Assembly: GCF_000429125.1 (NCBI RefSeq)
Contig: NZ_AUBG01000006.1
Span: 62,001 to 126,000 of the forward strand
Direction: 5' to 3'
DNA from: Aequorivita capsosiphonis DSM 23843
GTDB taxonomy: Bacteria > Bacteroidota > Bacteroidia > Flavobacteriales > Flavobacteriaceae
Length of the DNA: 64,000 nucleotides
Below, piece by piece: positions 1 through 8,286 of the stretch; position 1 is the stretch's first letter, and each line of letters begins with the position of its first letter. The notes beneath the pieces are model-generated. The model was not told where the DNA came from. It searched no databases and was given only the letters and a program-made list of their open reading frames with translations. The translations under genes and the position numbers were made by a program.

Positions 1-317
1 GGAAGTCCCAGTTTATAAATTTCTCCACCTCCAATTATAAAAGGTTGTGGATCATCTTTTGCGATCTTGAGAGCTTCTTCCATACTTTGAACTACAATGG
101 CAACTCCTTTTTTGTAATCTTTGTTATGGGTAATCACCAAGTGAGGTCGCCCCGGAAGTGGCTTGTCAAAGGAATCAAAAGTTTTTCGGCCCATAATTAT
201 GTAATGTCCTGTAGTGAGTTTTCTAAAGCGCTTAAAGTCATCTGGCAAATGCCAAATCATTCCATTGTCTTTTCCAAGTTCATTATTTTCGCCAGCGGCA
301 GCTATCATTGTTATCAT
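1..317 (-). CDS. folA: dihydrofolate reductase, 3' part cut by window edge
   Basis: This is the N-terminal 105 residues of dihydrofolate reductase, which reduces dihydrofolate to tetrahydrofolate with NADPH in the cytoplasm. The reading begins MITMIAAAGENNELGKDN, then shows IWHLPDDFKRF (substrate-binding Asp in the LPDD segment), IIMGRKTFDSF, and FIIGGGEIY of the cofactor site, which is the full DHFR motif order. The start ATG overlaps the stop of the upstream 2TM gene in an ATGA arrangement, so the two are probably translated together. The C-terminus lies beyond position 1. Its neighbourhood with thyA and folC fits thymidylate/folate metabolism. Confidence 0.93.
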   Translation of the reverse strand, partial: MITMIAAAGENNELGKDNGMIWHLPDDFKRFRKLTTGHYIIMGRKTFDSFDKPLPGRPHLVITHNKDYKKGVAIVVQSMEEALKIAKDDPQPFIIGGGEIYKLGL

Positions 318-751
318 TGTACGTCTGGAGGTAAAGGGTTTTTTAATTCGGGTTTTTTTGGAGAAACTTCCTCCATTTTTGGCAATTGTAATTCTGTGTC
401 AACTTTTTTCTGAAGTTCTGCCATGCGTTCCGCTTGGCGAGCTTTAAGTTTTTCCATTTGTCGATCTTCCCATTCTTTGCTCATAAATTTATTCATAACA
501 AAAACATTAAAAAGATGTACCAAGAATATAAATGTCCAAATTAAAATGGCCCAAATAAACCAATCTTTGAATAAAATATCGTTCCCATATCCCAAGACAG
601 GATTAATAATAATTAGTAATACCGAACCAACCAAATACAGAATAAAATGACGCATCAAGTTTTTCTTCTGCTTAATTCGGCGACGAGCATATTCATATTG
701 CTCCCGCTGTTCTGGGTCGATTCTTTCAGTTTTTTTAGTTTTTGAAAACAT
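314..751 (-). CDS. 2TM domain-containing protein
   Basis: A 145-residue protein with a charged N-terminus, two hydrophobic segments (about residues 35-57 and 66-88, including FILYLVGSVLLIIINPVLG and WFIWAILIWTFIFLVHLFNVF), and a charged, probably coiled-coil C-terminal tail rich in Lys and Glu. The pattern around the Trp-rich second segment resembles the 2TM domain family common in Flavobacteriaceae, whose biochemical role is unknown to me. It overlaps folA by 4 bp and shares a divergent intergenic region with the class V aminotransferase gene. Confidence 0.8.
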   Translation of the reverse strand: MFSKTKKTERIDPEQREQYEYARRRIKQKKNLMRHFILYLVGSVLLIIINPVLGYGNDILFKDWFIWAILIWTFIFLVHLFNVFVMNKFMSKEWEDRQMEKLKARQAERMAELQKKVDTELQLPKMEEVSPKKPELKNPLPPDVQ

Positions 752-775
752 AGTTGGTTATTTTCGTTACAGTAT

Positions 776-819
776 AACAGTGAAATGTCAGTCTTGTAAA
801 AATACCTAATTTCACTGTT
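776..819. promoter_or_regulatory. 11-bp perfect inverted repeat in a divergent promoter region
   Basis: The arms AACAGTGAAAT (776-786) and ATTTCACTGTT (809-819) are exact reverse complements separated by 22 bp. They lie in the 82-bp gap between the divergent 2TM-folA unit and the PLP enzyme gene, 15 bp before its ATG. The spacing suits a dimeric regulator or a symmetric pair of promoter parts. No regulator can be named from the sequence. Confidence 0.5.
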
Positions 820-833
820 TTTAACACTCACTT

Positions 834-1919
834 ATGGAAGATTTTATAAAACAGTTTCCCGCATTAGCTACCTCTACTTATCTCAATACTGCCGCTAACG
901 GAATTGTTCCAAAAGCGGTCATTGATTGGCGACGGCAACACGATTTAGATTTAATGAACCATGCCAGCGTTTTTCGTGACAAGCATAAAACACTAATTGA
1001 GCAAGTTCGCAATACCGTTTCTGGTTTTTTTGAGGCGTCTGCTGATGAAACTGCGCTTATTCCAAACCTTTCCTTCGGAATAAATACAGTTTTGGAAGGA
1101 TTACCTGAAGGACAAAAAGTGCTTCTTTTGAAAAATGACTATCCATCTATAAATTGGCCCGTGGAAACACGCGATTTTAATGTCTGTTACGCCAAGATTG
1201 ATGCGAATCTTGAAAGAAATATAGAAGCAGCAGTTGCGAAACATAAGCCAAATATTTTTATTTTCAGTCTCGTGCAATGGCTTAATGGAATAAAGATAGA
1301 CCTTAATTTTTTAAAGAAATTAAAAGAAGCTTATCCCAATTTATTGCTAATTGCAGATGGCACACAATATTTAGGAACTGAAAACTTCAGTTTTGCCAAT
1401 AGTGCGATTGATGTTTTAGGAGCCAGCGCTTATAAATGGCTGACAGCTGGATATGGAAATGGTTTTATAATGATAAAGGAAGCGGCTCGTGAACGGATTT
1501 TTCCGAAAACTATCGGGTTTAATTCTGCGGAACGTTTTGAGAGTTTGCCCACGGAAACGGCGTTTATGAAACATTTTGAACCTGGACATCAAGATACATT
1601 GAACTATGGAAGCTTGGAGCAAGCCCTTTTATTTCAGCAAAATCACGGAGTAGAAAGCTTATATGAGAGAATAAAATCTCTTTCTAACGAAGCAAAAGAT
1701 CGCTTTTCTGACATGGGATTGCTTCACCAGGATACTTTGCTCCGTCAAAACCACAGTTCCATTTTCAATTTGAAAGGCGACATAGCATTATTTAACACGT
1801 TAAAGGACCAAAAAATAATCTGTTCCCCACGCGACGGTGGAATTAGAGTGAGTTTTCATTATTACAATACTGAGGAAGATCTCGAAAAACTTGTTGAGGT
1901 TTTAAGATTAGAAGTTTAA
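834..1919 (+). CDS. class V aminotransferase-fold PLP enzyme, candidate EgtE lyase
   Basis: A 361-residue fold-type I PLP enzyme of the class V (cysteine desulfurase/isopenicillin epimerase-like) superfamily. Visible features are TYLNTAANG near the N-terminus, LIADGTQYLGT with the cofactor Asp175 and Gln178, and SAYKWLTAGYGNG with the Schiff-base Lys201. No Cys-containing desulfurase active loop is obvious, so cysteine desulfurase is not supported. Mycobacterial EgtE, the C-S lyase that completes ergothioneine synthesis, belongs to this superfamily, and egtD and egtB lie 0.4-2.5 kb away on the other strand. An EgtE role is therefore a reasonable inference, not proven. The gene converges on the DUF427 gene with only 4 bp between them. 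Confidence 0.85.
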   Translation: MEDFIKQFPALATSTYLNTAANGIVPKAVIDWRRQHDLDLMNHASVFRDKHKTLIEQVRNTVSGFFEASADETALIPNLSFGINTVLEGLPEGQKVLLLKNDYPSINWPVETRDFNVCYAKIDANLERNIEAAVAKHKPNIFIFSLVQWLNGIKIDLNFLKKLKEAYPNLLLIADGTQYLGTENFSFANSAIDVLGASAYKWLTAGYGNGFIMIKEAARERIFPKTIGFNSAERFESLPTETAFMKHFEPGHQDTLNYGSLEQALLFQQNHGVESLYERIKSLSNEAKDRFSDMGLLHQDTLLRQNHSSIFNLKGDIALFNTLKDQKIICSPRDGGIRVSFHYYNTEEDLEKLVEVLRLEV

Positions 1920-1923
1920 GTGT

Positions 1924-2205
1924 TTATTTTTTAATAATCACGCCTTTCCAAAAGGCCACATGATTTTTTATTGCATCGGCCGCGGGTTTTGGATCTGGGT
2001 AATACCAAGCCGCATCCTTGTTTGTTTTTCCATCAACTTCAATTGTGTAATAAGAGGCTTCTCCTTTCCAAGGACAGGAAGTGTGCGTAGCACTTCTTTT
2101 AAAGTATTTTTCATTAATGGCTTCAGGAGGAAAGTAGTGATTGTTTTCTATAATTACCGTTTCTTTTGTCTCGGCGATCATTTTATTGTTCCAAAGTGCT
2201 TTCAT
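1924..2205 (-). CDS. DUF427 domain-containing protein
   Basis: A 93-residue cytoplasmic protein matching the small DUF427 fold. It contains MKALWNNKMIAET, the segment YFPPEAINEKYF, TSCPWKGEASYYTIEVDGK, and DAAWYYPDPKPAADAIKNHVAFW, which are the conserved blocks of this family. Its molecular function is not established. It is read in the same direction as egtB and egtD and lies downstream of them, separated by a tandem heptamer tract. It may be co-transcribed with them, but the 107-bp gap leaves this open. Confidence 0.85.
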   Translation of the reverse strand: MKALWNNKMIAETKETVIIENNHYFPPEAINEKYFKRSATHTSCPWKGEASYYTIEVDGKTNKDAAWYYPDPKPAADAIKNHVAFWKGVIIKK

Positions 2206-2250
2206 TTTTTAAGTTTAGGCGTTTAAAAGTTTATCTACTTTTTTAAATTT

Positions 2251-2299
2251 CTGTCATCTGTCATCTGTCATCTGTCATCTGTCATCTGTCATCTGTCAT
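2251..2299. repeat. tandem heptamer (CTGTCAT) x7
   Basis: Seven exact head-to-tail copies of CTGTCAT sit between the 3' end of egtD and the 5' end of the DUF427 gene, about 45 bp upstream of its start. Perfect copies suggest recent slippage-prone expansion. Because the tract lies upstream of the DUF427 start, copy number could alter spacing of its promoter or leader. Confidence 0.95.
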
Positions 2300-2312
2300 C
2301 CGACACCCAACA

Positions 2313-3284
2313 TCAAGCCTTTGTAAAAGCATAATTCTTATAAAACTCTTTTTCATCGGTAAAAGATGTTTCAATCCTCAGCCCAGATTCTTCAGCTAAC
2401 CAACTGACGATTTTATCGTCATATTTTTGTGAAATTTCTGTGTGGATAGATTCCCATTGGTCAAAACTAACTGTGAGCTGGAGTTTTTCAATGCTTACTT
2501 TCATAGCTTCAGTAGCAACTAAAAAACTCTTAGCGGTACCCGTTTCGGGATTATAGGCTTCCCAATGCCTAAATTTTTCAACCTCAAAATCCGCTCTAAA
2601 TTCACGATTTATTCTGGTCAAAATATTTCTGTTGAACGCTTCAGTAATGCCCGTTTCATCATTATATGCGTTCAAAATGGTCTGTGGATCTTTCTTTTGG
2701 TCAAAGCCCATAAAAAGCATATCTTCTGGAAGCATTGCATCTTGCAGTTTTGTGAGAAATTCAATTGCCTTGGGATGTTTGAGATTGCCAATATTACTTC
2801 CCAAAACCATAATTACTTTCTTGCGTTTGTTGAAACCTTTTAGTCTTTCCAGCACTTCAAAATATTCGCCTATCTCTGCTTCAACATTTAGTGTTGGCAT
2901 TTCGTGGGCAAGGTTCTTTGAGAGCATTTCTACAGCGTTTTCGCTAATATCGATGGGTTTATACGTGAAATTAAAGTTATTTTCTGTCATATACTTCAGA
3001 AGAACCTTGGTTTTTTTACCATCGCCGGCGCCCAATTCAATTAAGTCAAGGCCTTTTTCCTTATCTCGAAAAAGCTCCCCGATTGCGACAGTGTTTTTTG
3101 AAATTATCTCGAACTCGCAGCCCGTGAGGTAGTACTCTGGCATCGCCATAATATCTTGAAAAAGCTTGTCGCCCTTTTTGTCGTAAAAATATTTTGAGGA
3201 AAGGTGTTTTGGGAAACTGGAAAGACCTTCAAAAATTTCATTTTTAAAGGTCGTGTTTCGTTGCGGTTGTGTTTTTGTATCCAT
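2313..3284 (-). CDS. egtD: L-histidine N-alpha-methyltransferase EgtD
   Basis: A 323-residue SAM-dependent methyltransferase that converts histidine to hercynine, the first step of ergothioneine synthesis. Family hallmarks are MPEYYLTGCE near residues 48-57 (substrate-binding Tyr/Glu region), the SAM motif LIELGAGDGKKT at 81-92, MVLGSNIGNL, and the EgtD-type C-terminus with FRADFEVEKFRHW. The length matches the family. It follows egtB on the same strand with a 16-bp gap, so the two form an operon. The fused ovothiol synthase architecture is absent: methyltransferase and sulfoxide synthase are separate genes here, which favours ergothioneine over ovothiol. Confidence 0.95.
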   Translation of the reverse strand: MDTKTQPQRNTTFKNEIFEGLSSFPKHLSSKYFYDKKGDKLFQDIMAMPEYYLTGCEFEIISKNTVAIGELFRDKEKGLDLIELGAGDGKKTKVLLKYMTENNFNFTYKPIDISENAVEMLSKNLAHEMPTLNVEAEIGEYFEVLERLKGFNKRKKVIMVLGSNIGNLKHPKAIEFLTKLQDAMLPEDMLFMGFDQKKDPQTILNAYNDETGITEAFNRNILTRINREFRADFEVEKFRHWEAYNPETGTAKSFLVATEAMKVSIEKLQLTVSFDQWESIHTEISQKYDDKIVSWLAEESGLRIETSFTDEKEFYKNYAFTKA

Positions 3285-3300
3285 ATCGTTTTTGTCGAAA

Positions 3301-4464
3301 TTATTTAGCCAGCCTTAATCCCGTGAATTGCCAGCGCAGGCCAGTTTGAAAGAAATTGCGATAGGTGTATCTAGTATGTTTTGGCGAGGTGGCAACAGAA
3401 CCACCCCTGAGCACTTTTTGATTTACCATAAATTTTCCGTTGTATTCGCCTATGGCACCTGGAGCTTTGGTGTAACCAGGGTAGGGAAGATATGCGCTTT
3501 CGGTCCATTCCCAGCGACTGCCCCATTTGAAGTGTTCTTGGGAAGCTTCCCATTCAAATTCTGTGGGTAGACGGCATTCTTTCCATTGGGCATAAGCAAA
3601 AGCTTCATAATAGGAAATATGTGAAAGAGGCGCCTCAAGATCCAATTTTTTTAGGCCTTGGAGTGTATATTGATGCCAATCACCATCAATATTATGCCAA
3701 TACATAGGGGCAGAAATATTATTTTGCTTCACCCAATCCAAACCTTCAGCATGCCACAGATTGAAATCTTTATAACCTCCTGCGTTTATAAATTCAAGAT
3801 ATTCGGAATTTGTAACGAGTTTGTTTGAAATCTTGTAATTCTGGAGAAATACCTTGTGATAACCTAATTCGTTGTCATAACAGAATTTTTCTGCATTATT
3901 GTGACCAATTTCATAAATGCCTTCATTCATTTCAATCCAATCTTGCTGAAAGTCTTGATGCGGATTTTCTGAGAAAGTATCATTGTATTTTGGCAACAAT
4001 GGATTATTCCCAAGAATATATTTTATATCCGTAGTTAGAAGTTCTTGGTGTTGTTTTTCGTGATGGATTCCTATCAAGAGTATTTCTTTTATTTCATCAG
4101 AGATGTTTTCCGATAGAAACTCCTTCATTTCATTAGTTACGTAATGGCGATAATCATAAACCTTGGCTACTCCAGGTCTGGAAAGATTTCCACGGTCATT
4201 GCGAATAACACGTTTACCTACGTTTTCATAATAACTATTAAACACGAAAGCGAAGTCTTCGTGAAAGAGTTTATAGTCTGGTTTATGAGGTTTTAAAATA
4301 AATTCCTCAAAAAACCACGATGTATGGCCTAGATGCCATTTTGGGGGAGAAACATCAACAATGGGTTGGACTACATAATCTTCTATTTCCAGCGGTTTAC
4401 AAATGTTTTCGGTATGTTGACGGGTTTCAGTAAAAAATGAAACCAAATTATTTGTTGCGATCAT
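3301..4464 (-). CDS. egtB: hercynine oxygenase / sulfoxide synthase EgtB
   Basis: A 387-residue non-haem iron enzyme that couples hercynine to a thiol substrate with O2. The N-terminal DinB-like domain carries WHLGHTSWFFEE (iron ligand His47) and HHEKQHQE (His135 and His139), giving the three-His site. The C-terminal FGE/sulfatase-modifying domain carries LPTEFEWEAS, WEWTESAYLPYPGY and VLRGGSVATSPKHTRYTYRNFF. No egtA or egtC gene is nearby, so cysteine itself rather than gamma-glutamylcysteine is the likely sulfur donor, an inference from context. The start ATG directly follows a terminator-like hairpin and T-run on the same strand. Confidence 0.94.
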   Translation of the reverse strand: MIATNNLVSFFTETRQHTENICKPLEIEDYVVQPIVDVSPPKWHLGHTSWFFEEFILKPHKPDYKLFHEDFAFVFNSYYENVGKRVIRNDRGNLSRPGVAKVYDYRHYVTNEMKEFLSENISDEIKEILLIGIHHEKQHQELLTTDIKYILGNNPLLPKYNDTFSENPHQDFQQDWIEMNEGIYEIGHNNAEKFCYDNELGYHKVFLQNYKISNKLVTNSEYLEFINAGGYKDFNLWHAEGLDWVKQNNISAPMYWHNIDGDWHQYTLQGLKKLDLEAPLSHISYYEAFAYAQWKECRLPTEFEWEASQEHFKWGSRWEWTESAYLPYPGYTKAPGAIGEYNGKFMVNQKVLRGGSVATSPKHTRYTYRNFFQTGLRWQFTGLRLAK

Positions 4465-4497
4465 AAAAAAAGTGTCGCAGTTTTTTCTGACGACACT
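4465..4497 (-). terminator. hairpin plus T-run abutting the egtB start codon
   Basis: On the minus strand AGTGTCG (4497-4491) pairs with CGACACT (4477-4471) and is followed by six more T residues, which run straight into the ATG of egtB at 4464. It has the form of an intrinsic terminator for the upstream TonB-like genes (end 4566). There is no room for a separate promoter between it and egtB, so either egtB depends on read-through or the hairpin acts in its leader. Confidence 0.75.
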
Positions 4498-4565
4498 CTA
4501 AATATAATTATTATTATTGTTGAAGGCTATTTAAGCAACGTTAAACAGTTGTTAAACCAGTCTTG

Positions 4566-5048
4566 TTAGCCTTTTCTTTTATTTTTATTTTTTCGTTTTA
4601 ATTCCTTTTTTGTTGGAGGTTCAATCTTGAAAATAATCGGAAGTGCATATAATACGCCTACTTCCTTTCCTTTTTGTTTTCCCGGTTTCATCTGGGGTAA
4701 ATTACTCACCACGCGAACGGCTTCCTTTTCAATTGCAGGATATTCTGCACGGGCCCTCACATCTACTACATTACCTTTATTGTCAATCTTAAACTGGACG
4801 GAGGTTCTGTAAGTCTTTGGAGGTAAATCCATCGCCGCTATTTTTTTCATATCGAAATGGATATTTACAAAAGCCGAGATCTTATCAGACATGCATTTCT
4901 TCAACTTCATGTTGCTTTCGTCCGTGCATCCGGGATAAACTGGAACGTTTTCTATTACAGCAAAAGCAACATTATCAGTTTCCGACTCTTGAGCGAAGGA
5001 AACGGAATAGCAGATTATGGAGGCTAAAAACAATATCTTTTTAAACAT
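4566..5048 (-). CDS. secreted TonB C-terminal-domain protein
   Basis: A 160-residue protein with an N-terminal signal peptide (MFKKILFLASIICYSVSFAQ) followed by VPVYPGCTDESNMKLKKC and a TonB_C-like domain (FKIDNKGNVVDVRARAEYPAIEKEAVRVVSNLPQMKPG). It ends in a very basic Lys/Arg tail. It lacks the membrane anchor and proline-rich linker of a true TonB, so it is probably a free periplasmic protein. It starts 1 bp after the stop of the related gene upstream and is 30-40% alike by eye, an apparent tandem duplication. Function unknown. Confidence 0.75.
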   Translation of the reverse strand: MFKKILFLASIICYSVSFAQESETDNVAFAVIENVPVYPGCTDESNMKLKKCMSDKISAFVNIHFDMKKIAAMDLPPKTYRTSVQFKIDNKGNVVDVRARAEYPAIEKEAVRVVSNLPQMKPGKQKGKEVGVLYALPIIFKIEPPTKKELKRKNKNKRKG

Positions 5049-5049
5049 T

Positions 5050-5481
5050 TTATTTTCCAGTTTTAAAAGTGAAAGGCACTTTCATTTTAATAGTGCGCGG
5101 TTTTCCTGCCATCATTCCTGGCTTAGACATTTTTGGTATGGCCATTATATTTCGCCTTGCTTCATCTTGTAAGGCTTTTGTTCCTCCAGTAACGCTATTC
5201 ACCTCTACTAGGCCTTTTTCGTTTATGATAAAACTTACAATCACTTTACCTTGATCGTTGTTTTTATAAGCTTCTGCGGGATATTTAAAGTTCTTTGATA
5301 TATGTGTTGCCAATTTTTGATTAAAGCAGTTGTCGCGTTCTGCTGCAGTACCATTTTCGCAACCAGGCCAAACAGGGCCGATTTCTTTAAGGGTTACCTC
5401 GTTTTTATTTACATCTCCCCATTCTTGGGCAAAAACAGAAGTTGAAACTAGTATGCAGAAGGCAATAAGTAGGTTTTTCAT
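5050..5481 (-). CDS. secreted TonB C-terminal-domain protein
   Basis: A 143-residue protein with a signal peptide ending in STSVFAQ, the GPVWPGCENG motif with a nearby second Cys (RDNCFNQKL), and a TonB_C-type domain (KNFKYPAEAYKNNDQGKVIVSFIINEKGLVEVNSV). No transmembrane anchor beyond the signal peptide is seen. It lies 14 bp downstream of thyA and is followed after 1 bp by its paralogue, so thyA and both genes look like one transcript. Proteins of this type are frequent in Flavobacteriaceae without an assigned role. Confidence 0.78.
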   Translation of the reverse strand: MKNLLIAFCILVSTSVFAQEWGDVNKNEVTLKEIGPVWPGCENGTAAERDNCFNQKLATHISKNFKYPAEAYKNNDQGKVIVSFIINEKGLVEVNSVTGGTKALQDEARRNIMAIPKMSKPGMMAGKPRTIKMKVPFTFKTGK

Positions 5482-5495
5482 AGAGGAAATTTAAT

Positions 5496-6347
5496 TTAGA
5501 TGGCAACAGCGCCTTTAATGTGTGGGTGCGGATTGTAGTCCGTAAGTGTAAAGTCATCAAAAGTGAAGCCAAAAATATCTTTTACGTCTGGATTGAGTTC
5601 CATTTTTGGTAAAGGTCGCGGTTCACGAGAGAGTTGAAGTTCAACTTGTTCAAAATGATTGCTGTAAATATGTGCATCGCCAAAGGTGTGAACAAAATCA
5701 CCGGCTTGATAGCCACAAACCTGCGCCACCATCATAGTTAACAAGGCATAAGAGGCAATATTGAATGGAACACCTAAAAAGATATCAGCACTTCTTTGAT
5801 AGAGTTGGCAGGATAGTTTTCGGGTACTGTCGTCTCCTTCCACCGTTGGAGGGCCAACATAGAATTGAAAGAAGGCATGGCAGGGCGGAAGTGCCGCCTT
5901 TCCATTGGCAACATTTTCTGAAAAAGGTTTTGATGTATTGGGCATCACACTCGGGTTCCAAGCGCTGACTAACATTCTTCTGCTATCGGGATTACTCTTT
6001 AGCGTACTTATTATTTCTGAAATTTGATCTATTTCCTCGCTATTCCAGTTTCGCCATTGATGGCCATAAACCGGACCGAGATCACCATTTTCATCGGCCC
6101 ATTCGTTCCAAATGCGAACCCCGTTTTCTTGTAGGTATTTAATATTTGTATCGCCATTTAAAAACCATAGAAGTTCATAAATAATCGATTTTAAATGAAG
6201 CTTTTTTGTGGTAACCATCGGGAAGCCTTCGCTTAGGTCAAAACGCATTTGATACCCAAAGACACTCTTTGTTCCTGTGCCTGTTCGGTCTTGCTTTTCG
6301 CTGCCGCTTTCCAGCACGTGTTTAAGTAAATCGTGATATTGTTTCAT
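5496..6347 (-). CDS. thyA: thymidylate synthase
   Basis: A 283-residue thymidylate synthase that methylates dUMP to dTMP using methylenetetrahydrofolate. It shows the N-terminal [19 protein letters not shown], the catalytic Cys in [39 protein letters not shown] for the dUMP site, and the C-terminal [10 protein letters not shown]. The length is normal for bacterial ThyA with a short insertion near residues 155-170. It works with DHFR encoded at the left edge, and lies downstream of the nucleoside transporter. Confidence 0.97.
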   Translation of the reverse strand: MKQYHDLLKHVLESGSEKQDRTGTGTKSVFGYQMRFDLSEGFPMVTTKKLHLKSIIYELLWFLNGDTNIKYLQENGVRIWNEWADENGDLGPVYGHQWRNWNSEEIDQISEIISTLKSNPDSRRMLVSAWNPSVMPNTSKPFSENVANGKAALPPCHAFFQFYVGPPTVEGDDSTRKLSCQLYQRSADIFLGVPFNIASYALLTMMVAQVCGYQAGDFVHTFGDAHIYSNHFEQVELQLSREPRPLPKMELNPDVKDIFGFTFDDFTLTDYNPHPHIKGAVAI

Positions 6348-6482
6348 TATAAAGTAAAATTAATCAGAAAATAAATATAAATAATTAAACCAACTATTTA
6401 AACTGAAAATGGGAACATTTATTTCGAGTTGTATCGAATTGTTTTTTTTAATCTAAAATCTAGAAACCGCTAATCTTGAATT

Positions 6483-8194
6483 TTACCCAATTATCATTCC
6501 CGCAATTGTGGCCGAAATAAGCGAAGCAATGGTTCCGCCAATCAAAGCTTTCATTCCAAATTTTGAAAGCGTCTTCCGTTGCCCCGGCGCCAAAGATCCA
6601 ATGCCTCCAATTTGAATACCGATGGAAGCAAAATTTGCAAATCCGCAAAGCATATAGGTTGCCATTATAATACTTTTCTCGTAGTTGAGGTGGAGTTCAT
6701 TTGATACATTTTTAAGATCGGCTAACTGGATATAGCCAACAAATTCACTTGCTGCCAATTTAATACCTAGTAATTGGCCCATCATCATCATATCTTCTTT
6801 TGCAACCCCAATTAGCCACATCAGCGGCGCGAAAATTGTTCCGAGAATTGCTTCCAGCGAAAGACTGCCATAAGCAGAATTTGATGCAACCCAATGGTTA
6901 ATGGAGGTTACATCTCCAACCCATCCAAGAATTCCGTTTAACATAGCGATAAAAGCTACAAATACTAAGAGCATAGCACCACGTTTACTGCAAGTTTTAG
7001 TCCTTCGGTCGTTCCGTTTGCAATTGCGTCCAAGAAGTTGGAGCCAATTTTTTCGGAGGAAACGTGAACATCTTTATCAATAGGTTCGGTTTGTGGATAT
7101 AATATTTTTGAAATAACGATGGCTCCAGGTGCGGCCATCACTGAGGCTGCTAAAAGGTGTTTTGCAAAAGTAAGTCGCAAAGCGGGATCGTCTCCACCTA
7201 AAAAGCCGATGTAGGCCGCGAGTACTGCTCCTGCTACCGTGGCCATTCCGCCAATCATCACCAATAGTATTTCAGATTTATTCATTTTCTCCAGATAGGC
7301 CTTGATGAGGAGCGGCGCTTCTGTCTGTCCTAAAAAGATGTTTCCAGCCACGCTAAGACTTTCAGCGCCAGAAATGTGCAATACTTTCGTCAATAACCAA
7401 CCCATACCTTTTACTACAATCTGAATAATTCCGAAGTAAAAGAGAACTGAGGTTAAAGCAGAGAAAAAGATGATGGTTGGCAAAACCTGAAAGGCGAAAA
7501 TAAATCCGAAGGAATTGATATCCAGCATTCCCCCAAATAGAAATTCACTTCCTGCTTTGGTATACTCAAGTACGTTGACAAAAACCTGGCCTACAGCTTC
7601 GAATCCACTTTTAATAAAGCCTACTTTTAATACGCCAATTGCAATCAGCAGTTGAAAAGCAAGGCCAAGACCAACGGTTTTCCAATTGATGGCTCTTCTG
7701 TTTGAACTAAAAAGAACAGCGATTATAATCAAGGAAATCATCCCTAAAACACCGCGCCAGAGACTTTCCATGGAGAAACCTTGGCTGGGCGTTATTTCGG
7801 AAGAATTGACAACGGGCTGAAGTGCATGTGCAGCTTCAATATTGGGTGTTTTTAGTTGATATTGGAGGTTGTTTTCGGAAAGTGATAAGGTGCTGTCAGT
7901 GACTTTGGAAACGCGAAACCTGCGGATACTATCGTTTGGTTGGTTAAAGAAAAGAACCAGTAAATTATTCTGAAAAATATAATCGCCACTAGATTTTAAA
8001 CTGTCTTTTGCGGCCATTTGATATTCAAAAGTGCCATCTTCGAGTTTTAAATAATCACTTTCAGGATTAACGTTGAGAATGGCAAGTCCATCTTGATCTT
8101 TAACTTCTGAAAAATGCCAAGTTTTTTCAATGCTCTGTCCAAAACCACTTCCGAAGAAAAATAGCGCGATGGCTACGAGTATAATTTTCTGCAT
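6483..8194 (-). pseudogene. CNT-family nucleoside transporter with N-terminal periplasmic domain, frameshifted
   Basis: Two overlapping frames (8194-6965 and 6974-6483) together encode one concentrative nucleoside transporter of about 570 residues. The first frame reads to KLAVNVVLCS and stops; adding one G in the GTGGTG at about 6979-6984 restores KLAVNVGAMLLVFVAFIAMLNG, so a single base is missing, either real or a homopolymer sequencing error. The N-terminus is unusual: a signal peptide (ending SGFGQS) and about 120 residues of beta-rich lipocalin-like sequence precede the eight or more membrane helices. Conserved CNT blocks such as GNIFLGQTEAPLLIKAYL and GFANFASIGIQIGGIGSLAP are present. 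Proximity to thyA suits nucleoside salvage. Confidence 0.85.
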
Positions 8195-8210
8195 AAATTA
8201 TAAATCCCAA

Positions 8211-8227
8211 TCCCGATAGCTATCGGA
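8211..8227. repeat. dispersed palindrome TCCCGATAGCTATCGGA
   Basis: This palindrome recurs with small changes at 19883-19896 and 55414-55431, always between genes. It resembles a highly iterated palindrome rather than a gene-specific operator, because the neighbouring genes share no function. Confidence 0.8.
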
Positions 8228-8286
8228 ATAAATTTCAAATTTTAAATCTGTTTTTTGCCACTGCTCATTACTAATTATTATAAAAA

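Noticed and set aside
834-1919. Cysteine desulfurase
   Set aside because: The fold matches class V, but I see no conserved active-site Cys loop and no iron-sulfur assembly genes nearby.
2251-2299. Possible CRISPR-like array
   Set aside because: The heptamers are head-to-tail without spacers, and no cas genes are present.
2632-3132. 166-residue open frame opposite egtD
   Set aside because: It lies wholly inside egtD on the other strand, and has no recognisable motif. It is a shadow of the real gene.
3301-4464. Ovothiol synthase OvoA
   Set aside because: OvoA fuses the synthase to a C-terminal methyltransferase. Here the protein ends after the FGE domain, and a separate EgtD is encoded.
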